From the NCBI GenBank assembly GCA_961205875.1, contig OY540812.1:4402001-4466000 (forward strand): 64,000 bases of DNA. Direction: 5' to 3'. The notes beneath the pieces are model-generated. The model was not told the DNA's origin. It made no database searches and saw only the letters and a program-made list of their open reading frames with translations. The translations under genes were made by a program, and so were the position numbers. The stretch is from Sialis fuliginosa (Eukaryota; Arthropoda; Insecta; Megaloptera; Sialidae). Positions 33,140-45,704 of this stretch are shown here, one piece after another (position 1 is the stretch's first letter; each line of letters begins with the position of its first letter).

Positions 33140-35037
33140 GTCAAATATCTCAAAGTTGATGAGTTTTTAATAAAAAAGTTTTTTTTTTAAATGTAGCTTA
33201 CACTATTATCTTTAAGAGCATCACGCACTTAAAGACCTTCGCGTGCTCCTTCCCTTTTTAAAAATAAGTTAAAACTAAAAAAACAAATTAAAACTCATAC
33301 GCTAACAAAGAAGTAAATTGAATAGTTAATATCTCAGCTTGGCGCGATCGAGGAGACTCCAGTTTTTTTTTAAAATGTAGCTTACACTATTATCTTTAAG
33401 AGCATCACGCACTTAAAGACCTTCGCGTGCTCCTTCCCTTTTTAAAAACAAGTTAAAACTAAAAAAACAAATTAAAACTCATACGCTAACAAAGAAGTAA
33501 ATTGAATAGTTAATATCTCAGCTTGGCGCGATCGAGGAGACTCCAGTTTTTTTTAAAATGTAGCTTACACTATTATCTTTAAGAGCATCACGCACTTAAA
33601 GACCTTCGCGTGCTCCTTCCCTTTTTAAAAACAAGTTAAAACTAAAAAAAACAAATTAAAACTCATACGCTAACAAAGAAGTAAATTGAATAGTTAATAT
33701 CTCAGCTTGGCGCGATCGAGGAGACTCCAGTTTTTTTTTTAAATGTAGCTTACACTATTATCTTTAAGAGCATCACGCACTTAAAGACCTTCGCGTGCTC
33801 CTTCCCTTTTTAAAAACAAGTTAAAACTAAAAAAAACAAATTAAAACTCATACGCTAACAAAGAAGTAAATTGAATAGTTAATATCTCAGCTTGGCGCGA
33901 TCGAGGAGACTCCAGTTTTTTTTTAAAATGTAGCTTACACTATTATCTTTAAGAGCATCACGCACTTAAAGACCTTCGCGTGCTCCTTCCCTTTTTAAAA
34001 ACAAGTTAAAACTAAAAAAAACAAATTAAAACTCATACGCTAACAAAGAAGTAAATTGAATAGTTAATATCTCAGCTTGGCGCAATCGAAGAGACTCCAG
34101 TTTTTTTTTAAAATGTAGCTTACACTATTATCTTTAAGAGCATCACGCACTTAAAGACCTTCGCGTGCTCCTTCCCTTTTTAAAAACAAGTTAAAACTAA
34201 AAAAACAAATTAAAACTCATACGCTAACAAAGAAGTAAATTGAATAGTTAATATCTCAGCTTGGCGCGATCGAGGAGACTCCAGTTTTTTTTTTAAAATG
34301 TAGCTTACACTATTATCTTTAAGAGCATCACGCACTTAAAGACCTTCGCGTGCACCTTCCCTTTTTAAAAACAAGTTAAAACTAAAAAAACAAATTCAAA
34401 CTCATACGCTAACAAAGAAGTAAATTGAATAGTTAATATCTCAGCTTGGCGCGATCGAGGAGACTCCAGTTTTTTTTTAAAATGTAGTTTACACTATTAT
34501 CTTTAAGAGCATCACGCACTTAAAGACCTTCGCGTGCTCCTTCCTTTTTTAAAAACAAGTTAAAACTAAAAAAACAAATTAAAACTCATACGCTAACAAA
34601 GAAGTAAATTGAATAGTTAATATCTCAGCTTGGCGCGATCGAAGAGACTCCAGTTTTTTTTTTAAATGTAGCTTACACTATTATCTTTAAGAGCATCACG
34701 CACTTAAAGACCTTCGCGTGCTCCTTCCCTTTTTAAAAACAAGTTAAAACTAAAAAAAAAACAAATTAAAACTCATACGCTAACAAAGAAGTAAATTGAA
34801 TAATTAATATCTCAGCTTGGCGCGATCGAGGAGACTCCAGTTTTTTTTTTAAATGTAGCTTACACTATTATCTTTAAGAGCATCACGCATTTAAAGACCT
34901 TCGCATGCTCCTTCCCTTTTTAAAAACAAGTTAAAAAAAATAAAAAAGTTTAGAGTTTCAGGTTTTTTTTATTGAATACATTTTTTAAACCCTGAAATAT
35001 TTTTACGAAAAAAATCAATCCCTTTGAGATATTTGAC
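33140..35037. repeat. Satellite array: ~185-bp unit, ten copies, bounded by short inverted repeats
   Basis: The word ATGTAGCTTACACTATTATC recurs at 33191, 33375, 33558, 33743, 33928, 34113, 34298, 34482 (one change), 34666 and 34853, a period of 183-187 bp. Copies are nearly identical; most differences are T-run length, plus rare substitutions near 34084, 34354 and 34893. The unit aligns with the internal repeat of element M (16498-16674): 'TATCTCAG', 'GCGCGATC', 'AGCTTACA', 'CTTTAAGA', 'AAAGACC', 'CTCCTTCCC', 'AAATTAAAA'. The whole array lies between GTCAAATATCTCAAAG (33140) and its complement (35022-35037), so it may sit inside a transposon. Confidence 0.85.
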
Positions 35038-35879
35038 CATATTCAGACTATTAGAACAACCTGTATGTATTTCCTATGAATTTCTTTTTCACAAATTCAA
35101 GTGATTTTTCTCAATAAAAATACCTTGTGGAAATTTGGAAATACATAAATAAAATTTCAATTACTCAATTGTATATTTAACCTTATTTAAAAAATATATA
35201 TCGATATATAAAACAATTCCAATCTCGCGAGAATATACGAACATTAAATATTGAAAAATCACTCAACGATATTTTCCGGTTTACATTGAAAAAAATTGTC
35301 TGAACTTTAATAATTTAAATACCAAGATTTCTGTGAGAATGTGAACGTGTAATGTGTATATGTATATACATAAGTATGTATGTGTGTAAAATTATACGAA
35401 AGGAAATAAAGAATGCATCAAATTTTTAACAAGAAGTAAATATTTTCTTACTTGTTACAAAATGAGTTATATTTTGTTTAAGTATATTGCAGATGATAAA
35501 GAGTTTTAAAATTTATTCCAAGGAGTACTTCTTGTTAAAAACTTCGAAATGTTTTACTCCTCATTGTTTTTCATCACTCGAAGTATGAATACCAGTGGTG
35601 GCCATTTTTTTAATTTATAAGAGACATAACTATATATCTAGGTAGAGTCGCATGCAGAAGTGGTTGACCAGTTTTCAAAATAACCTGCTGTGGCGTGGCT
35701 ACCATAAGAATTTTTAATTCTAACCGTTTAATAAAAATAAAACTACTGTCTTAAAAAAAATCAGCAAAAATTAATAGAATATAAATTTAAGACAATGATA
35801 TTCTCTACAATTTTAATTTAGTAAAAACTTTCTGTTAATAACTGTTTAAGAAAAAAGAATAATTTTAATAAAGTACACG
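35038..35879. other. AT-rich non-coding DNA
   Basis: No gene is recognised; TATGTATA-type simple sequence near 35355-35390. Confidence 0.4.
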
Positions 35880-36110
35880 CGTTTGTAGTTATACTTGTTT
35901 GGCATTATTTAAAAATAACTGATGAGACTAGTAAATGCAAAACTAAAAACCTGGTTAACCAAAAAAAAAACTGTTTTTACCGACTATCATAACAGAAATC
36001 TGTATTATTTACTAACTAACCAATTTTACTAACTAACCTAACTTTATACTGTTATTTTCGTTAAATGGTGCGCGCGCAATTCCTGGTATTACTAAAATTT
36101 CACCCTGAAC
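35880..36110. repeat. Dispersed repeat H, copy 1
   Basis: Shares a run of blocks with 46090-46310: 'AATGCAAAACTAA', 'CATAACAGAAATCTGTATTA', 'ATGGTGCGCGC' and 'TACTAAAATTTCACCCTGAA'. No coding frame or termini can be defined. Confidence 0.5.
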
Positions 36111-37186
36111 TCATCAAAAATATGTTATATTTAAAAAAAAAATAGATTCAAACATTTTTTTCTAATGCGCATCATTTCAAAAATAAAATGAAAAAAAAGT
36201 AAATATCCGATTCCCTTTTTAAAAATTAGGTTATCTCTTATTTTTAGCTCGTTTTCTCTTGTATTTATAATATATATGTAATATGATATGAATAGATAAC
36301 ATAAAAAATGAATTTTTAAATATGTGTAATTCATATAAATATAACCACAATCTGACATGTTCAAAATTCTCTATTGATCTAATTTGGAAAATATTTTAAA
36401 ATATTTTATAAGAACGAAACAATAGACTACATAATTTACCTGTATATAAAAAAGCAAAAAAGAATTGTGGTTGTAAATTTACGCCACTGAGAACAATGTA
36501 AGAATGTACCCTATATTTATTACGAGGGTTGAAAAAGTATCTTTAAAAATTGCAGGAACATTTACATGTTCAAGACGGTACCATCAATCATTTCAAAAAT
36601 ACGCTGAAACTGTTGCGAAAAAATAATAATATATTATGAGAACAAGAATAACTTCAGGTGTAGGTGAAGGTATGTATACTTTGTGTAAGTGAGGTGATAT
36701 ATTTATACCGTACTTGAGAATATATATTGGGCGCAAGACAAAGTCCAACAAAACATCGTGTCGCTTTTTCTCGTTTTTTATTTCCGTAAATACAGATATC
36801 TTGAGTTAACCTTTTGTCTAACTAAGGTCTTCCTGTGCCTAAATCTGTATAATATAATTAAGTTTTATTTTATCACTATCCCTTCTAGGTAAAGTTTAAA
36901 GCTCTTAATACATTTGAACAACATCACGAAAGCTTGCAATTTTATTGTTTGGTAAACGTAATTTTATATAGTACCTAATTCAAGTTAAATACATTTTTGG
37001 ATTCCTGAAAAATCATTAATATTTATTTCCGGTAAAACTGAACATTGGATTTAAATTACATATAAAACATTTTTTTATTAAGACAAACGCACCTTTTCAT
37101 ATGGACTTTTTCCGTACCGATAGTACATTTCTTTATAATCAGGACGTATTTAATGGAAAGCTGACAGACTAGGTGACCTGGGCTAA
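36111..37186. other. AT-rich non-coding DNA
   Basis: No gene is recognised. At 36520 'TTACGAGGGTTGAAAAAGTA' resembles a mariner-type end, but no partner end was found. Confidence 0.4.
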
Positions 37187-37710
37187 GGGGGGGGGGGGGT
37201 GTAACGAGTCAGTTGGTCGTCATCAAAAAATAATTTCTTAACGGGAAACGCCCCGCTGAAAATTCTAGCCTGAAACAATCTATAACAAAAAATATAAATA
37301 TTTTAGGAAATTTAATGCTCTACAAAAAATATTCTATAAAATTTTCTCGTAATATGTGTCGTTCTTGAGATATCTTAAAAAAATAATATTTTGGGGTATC
37401 ACCCCTCCCCTTTACACGCGATCTTGATGATTTTGAAAAGAGACCGTCCTCAAGCCAGATCCAACCATCCGACCAAGTTTCAATAATATCGATTCAGTGG
37501 TTCATGAGTTATACGTGTGACAAAAATTCTGGGTACAGACGGACGGACACGCAGACAGACATACACAGAACGAAAAGTGTTTGCCTTGACGTGAAACGGA
37601 TAAATTAATTTAAAATTTTGAAATTGGAGAACATTTTTTTGTCTCAATCTAAAATGATCACAAAGCTTCTCGTATCTTTTATATTGCGAGAAAGCAAAAA
37701 CAAACTTACG
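37187..37710 (-). repeat. Dispersed repeat P, copy 1, next to a G13 tract
   Basis: G13 at 37187-37199. From about 37300 to 37710 the sequence matches, in reverse, 38500-38905: 'ATTCTATAAAATTTTCTCGT', 'CACCCCTCCCCTTTACACGC', 'GACCGTCCTCAAGCCAGATC', a 'GACGGACGGACACGCAGACA' tract, and 'CACAAAGCTTCTCGTAT'. Other copies are at 59240-59480 and 61905-62450. The 97-codon minus frame here is a by-product of the repeat. Confidence 0.65.
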
Positions 37711-38499
37711 AATTTTTTCAATTGTTTTAATACGGCTAGTTTTTTGGAACAGACAGACTAAATTTTTTCTCATTGTAAAACACGGTTGCAGGAAAAGTAA
37801 AAAAAAATTTATTTAAAAAAATAAATACATTTTTAATTGTGAATTAGAAGATAAAAAAAAATACTGAATAATGTGATTCGTTTTCTATAATATTACAAAA
37901 TTGTCAATTTTTCTCCATTTTCTATTCGGTTCGTTCTTCTGTTGCGACAAAATGTACGAAAACGTGTGCATATTTAATTTAATAGAAAGTTTTGGAACAT
38001 TGCCGGGACGCATAATCCCGAGAGTGTTATTCAAAGGGTTAAATAACGGCCTGTTCTTTCTCTCTGCATTTCATGTCAAATTCAAAGTAAAGGCATATTC
38101 ATAGAATTTTAATATCTGCTGCACTTCCAGACATCCTCTCATAGAATGGCCAAGAGGCAAATAAGGAAACGTTTAATAATTAAGTCCTTCCTCTACACAA
38201 CGCACTTGAAATGAAATCCTATATTAATTCTCATCATGAAGGTAAAAAGATGAAATAATTAATCAAATTTAAAATATCTTACATAATAAATTCACTTTAT
38301 TAAAAAGTTTGGGGTATTCGTGGTGATGTATAAATTAGTTTAGACAGGGACTGTAAAATATTTATGGTTCTTTTAAATTAGATTCACACCGTGTTTTTAA
38401 TAGTTATATTAGATTAAATCAATTATTAACGATATATTTTGATTAATATTCAAATAAACAACAACAAGATTTGTAGTATTTTATTAAATACTTTTGCTT
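37711..38499. other. AT-rich non-coding DNA
   Basis: No gene is recognised between the two P copies. Confidence 0.4.
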
Positions 38500-39162
38500 C
38501 CTCGCAATATCGAAGATACGAGAAGCTATGTGATCGTTTCAGATTGAGACAAAAAAAAAGTTCTCCAATTTCAAAATTTTAAATTTATTTATCCGTTTCA
38601 CGTCAAGACAAACACTTTTCATTCCGTGTCTGTCTGTCTGTCCGTGTGTCCGTGTATCCGTCCGTCCGTCCGTCTGTCCCCTGAATCCTTGTCACACGCA
38701 TAACTCGTGAACCACTGAACCGATATTATTGAAACTTGGTCGGATGGTTGGGTTTGGTTTGAGGACGGTCCCATTTAAAAATCATTAAAATCGTGTGTAA
38801 GGGGGAGGGGTGACACCCCAAAATATTTATTTTTTCAAGATATCTCAAGAACGACACATGTTACGAGAAAATTTTATAGAATATTTTTTGTAGAGAATTA
38901 AATTTTGTTTTTCTAAATTGGTATTTGATTGGATATATTAAGTGTCATTTTGACGTTTTAAATGTCACTTTGGCGTTTTAAATGTCACTTTGACGTTTTA
39001 AATGTCATTTTGCAATATTCAGGTGCGTTTTAAGAAAAAAAGATTTTTTAGTAAAATTTGTATAAAAAATAAATGGTTAACCAATGCCAGGCAATTTATC
39101 TGAACACTATCGGTTTTAGTGAATTTAGCACGAGGAAGCACTGTGCATTTACTTGGCAGATG
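38500..39162 (+). repeat. Dispersed repeat P, copy 2 (longest) with internal 20-bp tandem repeat
   Basis: Begins 'TTTTGCTTCCTCGCAATAT' and ends 'GCACGAGGAAGCACTGTG' with 'CATTTACTTGGCAGATG'; the two ends carry GCTTCCTCG/CGAGGAAGC as an inverted motif. A (TCTG)n/(TCCG)n tract is at 38628-38680. At 38941-39013 'AATGTCACTTTGACGTTTTA' (20 bp) is repeated about 3.6 times. The family ends recur in reverse at 61905-62450. Confidence 0.65.
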
Positions 39163-39164
39163 TT

Positions 39165-39608
39165 TTTATATTGTTTAATTAAATTTACTAAATTAGTAAT
39201 ATTTATAGATATTTGATTACTGCCATCTGAATTATAATATATAGACACTTAACTATAAAACCGCTTAATTTGATGACAATCGGTTAATGAATGTCAAAAT
39301 CTTGGACATTTAAACTAATTATTAGTGTAATATATTTATAAATTATTATATTATCATAGCATCTGCTTAACATTGTTTCAAATTATACTTTTTTGTATTG
39401 TTGTACTTATCATTTTAGGTGTCCATTAATGGTTTTACTTTGTCAATTACTGGAGAAAAATATAAACAAAATAAAAGGCAAAATTTTAAAAAACAAACTA
39501 TATAATTAAATTGATTTAATAAAATAATAGAAACAGAAAAAAGCCCATCAATAAAAAAAACAGTATATATTGCACTTAAAGCGTCCAAAACTGGTGCAAG
39601 TACCTTAT
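39165..39608 (-). mobile_element. MITE family B, copy 3 (inverted)
   Basis: 'TTTAATTAAATTTACTAAAT', 'AAACTAATTATTAGTGTAAT', 'AACAAAATAAAAGGCAAAAT' and the terminus 'ACTGGTGCAAGTACCTTAT' match MITE B in reverse. The left terminus is lost against the end of repeat P. Confidence 0.6.
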
Positions 39609-41086
39609 TTATACATGTATACCAATTTGTTCATTTCATGCTTAGAAATATATGTAAGTGTAGGTATATATAATTACCTTTAACTTTTTTTTATATTTTC
39701 TTTGTTTTTGAAGCGCTTCCAACATCCATTAAATCAAGACGGTGTTTTATTGAAAACCAATTATTTTTTAAATGATCTTTCAATTATTAATTTACAGCGA
39801 ACATTTTTCTCTCAACTATGTTGTTAATTAATAAATAATTAAAAACTTTTCAATATTTCTCAGTAATTATATTTACCTGAAATATATACCGTATTAATTA
39901 AGTTTATATAAACACTAATTAAAAAAAGCTGTAGTGGGTGTCAGGAAACTTTCATATACGTTGTACTGACAATAAGTTTATACGTTCATAGATAAATAGG
40001 TCGTTCTGGCTAACTGATAAAAGACAGAAAACAATTAATGGGTTGTAATTTATAGAAACTATCGTACTCTACAAAATCTAAAAAAAATTCTAATAAAGAC
40101 AATTAAAAAATTCAAATATTGGTAAGAGTAAATATCCGTTTCCGGTTGAATCCAGGGTAAATCTGGGCGAGAGTCATGAATTTTTCGGGTCACGATTGTG
40201 ACCTGACGTGAGTGTAAGCGATTTTTAAATCTTGGATCATACATAAATCATTCAATTTCAATAAATGTTATTTAATTAAATGAAATAAAAAACATGAAAA
40301 ATAATTAAAATTATTTTTATAATACGATACTTTGAGTAGAAAATTTTGTGTTTTTGATTTTGAAATCTTTTTATAATAATATAACATTATTATAAACTTC
40401 TGTCCCAAAAATTTCCTCCTAAAGAATAAATGTCTAAATTCAACACTCTACATAGAGCCTCCAAATTCAAATTTGCCTGGGGCCCCAACGCACATGAAAT
40501 AAGAAATTACCATGGTATTATCAAGGCAGGTGACATTCATGGGACTCATAGAATCCAGGTGTAATTAAGAAATAAGTTAATAAATATATTGAAGAATCCA
40601 AGTTTTGAGGTTTTTTTTATAAAAAAACATTAATATGAATCACTTATTTTTAGGGCCTTATAGAAAAAATAGTCCCTTAAGAAAATAAATCATTTTCTAC
40701 ATTTTTTACATTCATTTTAAATACATAAATAAAGTGTTTAGATTTAAAAATCACAACGATAAAAGTGTTAATAAAATTCAGTTTATTTTTCATAACACGA
40801 AAAGCAAACAAAAATCTACATATTTATAACATATACATATGTACACTAGCAGTCAAACTAAAACTATGTTATATTTTAGCCACAGTTACGTTTTAATTCT
40901 ACTGGCTGCTTTCTGGCTCTGGCTAACGGTATATTATAATTTAATTAGTTGTGCTGTGAATAAAATAAATCATGTTTATATATTACTCTGAATCCCACAA
41001 ACCTATCTCTATTTATAATTGTTAAATAAAATCGGTTTATTTTTAAAAATATCACAAAGTTATGATTATGTGCAATGTGCAATGCA
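39609..41086. other. AT-rich non-coding DNA
   Basis: No gene is recognised. A short stretch at 40185-40220 ('CGGGTCACGATTGTGACCTG') resembles the hAT-like subterminal sequence at 14888. Confidence 0.4.
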
Positions 41087-41088
41087 TA

Positions 41089-41643
41089 CACTACCCTGCA
41101 AAAGTTTGAGACCACCTGAAAATTTTTCCTTTTTTGGATTTTTACGAATATTTCTCGGTCTCTGACCGCTATATTCAACGTGTTTGTATTTACCGGTAAT
41201 AAAATATGCTCCTCGCCCGATAACTGAATGGTCGGTTAGTTACTCGGCGCTCACATTTACATATTTCGAAGTGTCAATTCAAATTGTCCCAGCTTTGCCA
41301 TAGTGTGAGTATATTCTATATTTACAATACCTATTGTCATGTTATTACCTTGTGTTTCGATTTTCTGCACCGACAATTGCAGTGTTTTCACATTTCAAAT
41401 GATCTAACCTCAATATTGTGTGATTCCCAAAAAAATCTTTTTTTTTACCTACAGAAAATGCGAAAAGGGGGAAAGCACAGTAAATTTCGAAACAAAAATG
41501 AGCTCAAATAGTCATTTTGAATAAAATGGGCCATTCACAGTGAAAAATTACTGAGACGAATTGAATATACTGGTCAAAAATATTAGCAAAAAATCCAAAA
41601 ATCGACATTTTTTCAGATGGTCTTAAACTTTTGCAGGGTAGTG
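41089..41643. mobile_element. Tc1-like non-autonomous element (555 bp)
   Basis: Ends CACTACCCTGCAAAAGTTTG(AGACCA) and TGGTCTTAAACTTTTGCAGG(GTAGTG), flanked by TA at 41087-41088 and 41644-41645. The length of the inverted repeat (about 26 bp, few mismatches) and TA duplication fit Tc1/mariner. The interior is less AT-rich than the surroundings. A short frame starting MRKGGKHSKFRNKNELK lies in it, but no DDE transposase domain is recognisable. Confidence 0.75.
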
Positions 41644-41645
41644 TA

Positions 41646-43377
41646 CATGAATAAAACTCATCTATATAAAACCAGATATTTTTGCTATAAAATTAAATGA
41701 AGAAATATGAGAGCTGTAATTGCAAAAATTGTAAAAATGGAGAGCTTAATATGCATATAGAGAAGTTAATAATAAAAACATTTTTTTAATTAATAGTTGT
41801 ACAAGTGTATATATGAATAGTTATTATACAAACAAAAACACTTAAATAAAAACTATAGTGGAATGTATAATACATTATGTTTAATACATATGTATGATAC
41901 ATACATTCATTTTAATTTGTCCATTTGAAATAAATGTTAACATACATTCGTAATTATCAGAAGAGACATGTAGGATATCAAAAAGGAAATATATAAATAC
42001 ACAATTATTCAGAATGTATTTTCTTCTTCTTATTTTCATAAATAAGAAATAAAATTATCTTATAAATAAAATATTAAATGTTTCTCTACATTAATATTTC
42101 TTAACAAGCGATCTGTAAACTTGTCATAAATGTTTTATAAAAAGTCTAACAGAAAAATAATGACTGTCAGTATTTTTTTGAATTACATATAATATCATTG
42201 TTGTTGTTGCCTCTTTATTTTTTACATATGAAAATAGTTTACTCAAAGTTAGGAAAACTACCTTTATGTATAATATACGACTTTATGAGTTATTCATCAA
42301 CCAAAAATGGTGTTAAGTAGAAAATGTTTCACCAATCTTAATGTAACCTTTAATTTTTAATACATAATATGTTATTTATTTTTAAGACACACTGAGAATT
42401 AATTAGTTGCTTTTACTAATATGTTCGTTATATGAACCATAAATATTATATATTTATTACTATTATTATTTTTATTTTTTAATATTTGAATTAATTTAAA
42501 ACAAATTTTGGTCAATTTGATTAAAAACCGTAATTGTTAACCAATCTTAAAAATCGTGTGTACTTCAGTGTAAAATCTATGTAAGAAGTTACAGTTAAAA
42601 TTTCAAGTCAATTCCGCAGTTTTAAAAAAATGTGGTTTCGATAAAAATGAGTTTAAAGTTTGAAAACTATTTTACTACATGCAAACGTCGACTTTTTTTC
42701 GAGACTATGTCGATTTGGCGGTTTTCGGTTGCTTATTTTGCTTTTATTTTGGCATAAGACCGAATTACGGTGCCCCTTTACATTATCATATACTCATTTT
42801 TCACCACTTTCCACCAGCTAGGTTATTTCGTTAGTTCAGAGACACTTTGGAAAGTTAGCTCTGAAAATTACAAAAAAAATCGCTTATAATTCCTTTTGAA
42901 TAATTCATCTTAATACTCATCGATAATACACTTTCCTAGTGAGAGTTATTCATCTCCCTATTAAAAATGACAATCTTATATAAACAGTGGAAATAAAATC
43001 TAAATAAAAGATGTTTAAAAAAGTAAAGTAACCGATTTAATAAAAAAAAAATAAAAAAAAATAAACAATAATAAACATGATCGATTTTGGTGTTCTGCGA
43101 CTCCGAAAAAGATAAGAACCACTTTTTTTTATACAAGTGAATAAAACCGTATTAACTCCATAATATATTAGTATATTAATAAAATGAATTATAACACGTT
43201 TTAATCCTCAAAGCTTCAGAAAAAAAACCTGAGTAATAAATCAATGTAACACTCAATTTATAATGATAAAAAATATCATTTAATAATAAACGAGTAAATC
43301 AACTGTTAAAAAAGCGCTATATTGATTATAATTTTATCTGACTAAACAGAAAAATAATATTTAGTATTGGTTTTTTA
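41646..43377. other. AT-rich non-coding DNA
   Basis: No gene is recognised. The stretch 42600-42900 is more complex ('GACTATGTCGATTTGGCGGT', 'CACTTTCCACCAGCTAGG') but has no open frame or family signature. Confidence 0.35.
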
Positions 43378-43560
43378 TCGGCGACTCGAACAACTAATCG
43401 GCTCCTCAATGCTATTTTCGTTTGATTTATAACTGTGCATTACGCCACATCAACAAAAGCTTCTCTGTGTGCCCTACTGGCGGCCTTTACGTATGTGTGT
43501 GTGTGTATGTCTGCAGAACCAGCTTTAACACGAACGGTACTCTGGGTAAAATCAAATAAC
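43378..43560 (+). other. GC-richer island with an open frame lacking an ATG
   Basis: A less AT-rich block in which one frame reads KASLCALLAAFTYVCVCMSA, which looks like a signal peptide, but no upstream ATG is in frame and part of it is a (TG)n microsatellite. A splice-acceptor-like 'TATGTCTGCAG' is at 43506-43516 and a GTAAAA donor-like site at 43545. More likely a regulatory or unique non-coding island than an exon. Confidence 0.2.
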
Positions 43561-43708
43561 AACGATCATAAAATATTTTGTATCGTATCTTCAAAATTCT
43601 GTTTTGAATTAAGATTGAAATTGATTTAATTAATATATGAAAAAAAGTATTTAAAAATTAATTTTCAAAATATTTAAAAATAATTAACTAATGTAAGTAA
43701 CACTTTAA

Positions 43709-43723
43709 CCCCCCCCCCCCCCC
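43709..43723. repeat. C15 homopolymer
   Basis: Fifteen C in a row in AT-rich surroundings; part of a recurring set of G/C homopolymers in the window. Confidence 0.8.
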
Positions 43724-43793
43724 TCACGTTAAATAACTAATGGATGATCTCTAATATATTAATATTATTTGTAAACTAATATATTATATGCGG

Positions 43794-43909
43794 GTGAAAA
43801 ATTCCGGGTAGCTCCGCGTTCTATTTTGTTTTCTTGACGACGTTTCGGTCGAATCCTATCGGCCATCTTCAGGTCTGGTCTGAACTTAGTTCTACCCGGA
43901 ATTTTTCAC
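43794..43909 (-). mobile_element. Foldback with 18-bp arms and Penelope/hammerhead-like core
   Basis: Arms GTGAAAAATTCCGGGTAG (43794-43811) and CTACCCGGAATTTTTCAC (43892-43909) are exact complements. On the minus strand 43872-43841 reads CTGAAGA, T, then GGCCGA-TAGGAT-TCGACC (five of six bases pair) and GAAACG. This is the CTGANGA / stem / GAAA arrangement of a hammerhead, again with one extra base after CTGAAGA as in 16053-16256. Such motifs are known in Penelope-like elements. Catalysis is unlikely as it stands because the core is offset and CTGAAGA departs from the usual CTGATGA. Confidence 0.5.
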
Positions 43910-43939
43910 AACAATATATTATAATGTATACACATTCAT

Positions 43940-44215
43940 ACTAATATAATAAATGCTAAAGTGTCTCTATGTTGGTTATTTTTTCACGGCTAAACTGCTG
44001 AACCGATCTTGATGAAATTTGGTAAGGAGATAGCTTACATCCTGAAGAAGGACATAGACTATTTTGTATCCCGAAAATTTATTAGATAAAAAAATGGGTG
44101 TGATATTTGCACGCACGACGTGGTTTATCGACTATCATCAGAAATCTGTTTCTTTTTCATGGGTTTTATTGCAAGTGAATTTCTCCGTGATTCCACGCGA
44201 ATGAAGTCGCAGTAA
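43940..44215 (+). repeat. Dispersed insect repeat with 'GAACCGATCTTGATGAAATT' tail
   Basis: 'CACGGCTAAACTGCTGAACC' and 'TTTGGTAAGGAGATAGCTTA' followed by 'GTGATTCCACGCGAATGAAG' are standard parts of a very common insect interspersed repeat. It is the opposite orientation of 3860-4025. No protein-coding part remains. Confidence 0.55.
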
Positions 44216-45704
44216 CAACTACTTTCTAAATAATAATAAAAAATCCAAGGACTTTATAATCGTCCGTGTGTATGCTATCTTTGATATATGGTATGCGAAT
44301 CCCGTTGTCACGCCTTCCTATAACCGTTCGTAATTATTTTTTTATACTCTTAATGACTGTACTAATTCAACCATTTAGACGAGAATGCCATGCCGATTGC
44401 TTCTTTTGGAGGAAATCCATCGTATATATTATATTAGATATGAGATATGTGGATACAATTGTATAATCTTTTGTCGCAAAAACTGCTTTTATTTTAGGGA
44501 TGAAATTTTTTTACTTATCTCGCTTTGAGCTCATTGACATAAAATATGATTCTATTAATTTTTTATATAGCTACTATATTTAACACTAAATATGTTGATT
44601 TTTAAATTTTGGTACATATTGCATATTATACATGTTTATATGTATTTCTTAACGATTAATTTTTAGTTAGTCAATAGTCGTTATGATTTCTGAAAAAAAA
44701 ACTACATTGATATGTTTTGATTTGAAGAAAAAACGAGATATTTTTTATTTTTATTTTTGGATTTTATCAATAGTTACAGTAATATGTTATTATGTCTGGT
44801 TCTATAATAATGCCGCAACCTGTATTTACGTTTAAAATCCCTCAAATAAAAAAATAAAAAAATAGGAATATTTAAAAAAATGTACACAAAAAACCGACCC
44901 CTTTTTAAAATGAAAACCATATCGATTTGAAGAAATTTCACTTTATTATAAAATGTAGGTTATTTTTTTGCTATCGTTGACTCTAATATCACTTCCTATT
45001 TAAGTTATATAGTTCGACTTACGCTTCAAAAAACACCGATATTTCAAATGAAAGTAGCTACAAAAAGAAATCACAAAAATAACGCATCGTTTAATCAATT
45101 GAAATTCAGCTACATTGGATGTTATCAATGGAAAAAGCTCGTTCACTAAATTCATTATATCCATGTATTCACATACACGTAAATAATCAAATCGCCTGTG
45201 ATTTGAATCTGCTCTGGAACTCTCTCACGATGTAAACTTAATCACTTAATCATACTAATATCTGCCAATTAATCCAGAATAATAAAATCGTCATTCGGAT
45301 GTAATTAGACCATAACAAACTTCTATATTTGTTTTAATTATTATTCGTTTACGTAAAACACTTATGCTGTAGGTACATGTTGCTATATTAATTGTGGATA
45401 TGTACGAATTAAATTATATAGGTAAGTTTTCATAATTGATTTTATTAGTATTGTATATTGATTTTACTGAACGGGTCAGTTGAAATAATAACGTTTGGAG
45501 AATTAATGTTTTATCTTACCTTATAATAAAAATTTGACCCTAGCAATATTTTTGTATCGGAATAAAAAGGGTGTTTTCTCTTATTGATACTGAAAGAAAG
45601 TAATTAAACGTGATCTTCATATTAAATATTGTCAAATTGATTTTTTTAATAGAAACAGGAAGTAATAATAATTTAATTTATTAATATTTTGTTTTTTTTT
45701 ATAT
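44216..45704. other. AT-rich non-coding DNA
   Basis: No gene is recognised. The 66-codon frame 44266-44466 and the more complex stretch 45170-45330 have no domain or repeat signature. Confidence 0.35.

Noticed and set aside
33140..35037. Regularly spaced repeats considered as a CRISPR array.
   Set aside because: The whole 185-bp unit is repeated without unique spacers; it is a eukaryotic tandem satellite.
36515..36560. A mariner-like end, TTACGAGGGTTGAAAAAGTA.
   Set aside because: No complementary end or transposase sequence found within several kb.
43435..43629. A frame with a signal-peptide-like start (KASLCALLAAFTYVCVCMSA).
   Set aside because: No ATG is in frame upstream and part of the hydrophobic stretch is a (TG)n microsatellite.
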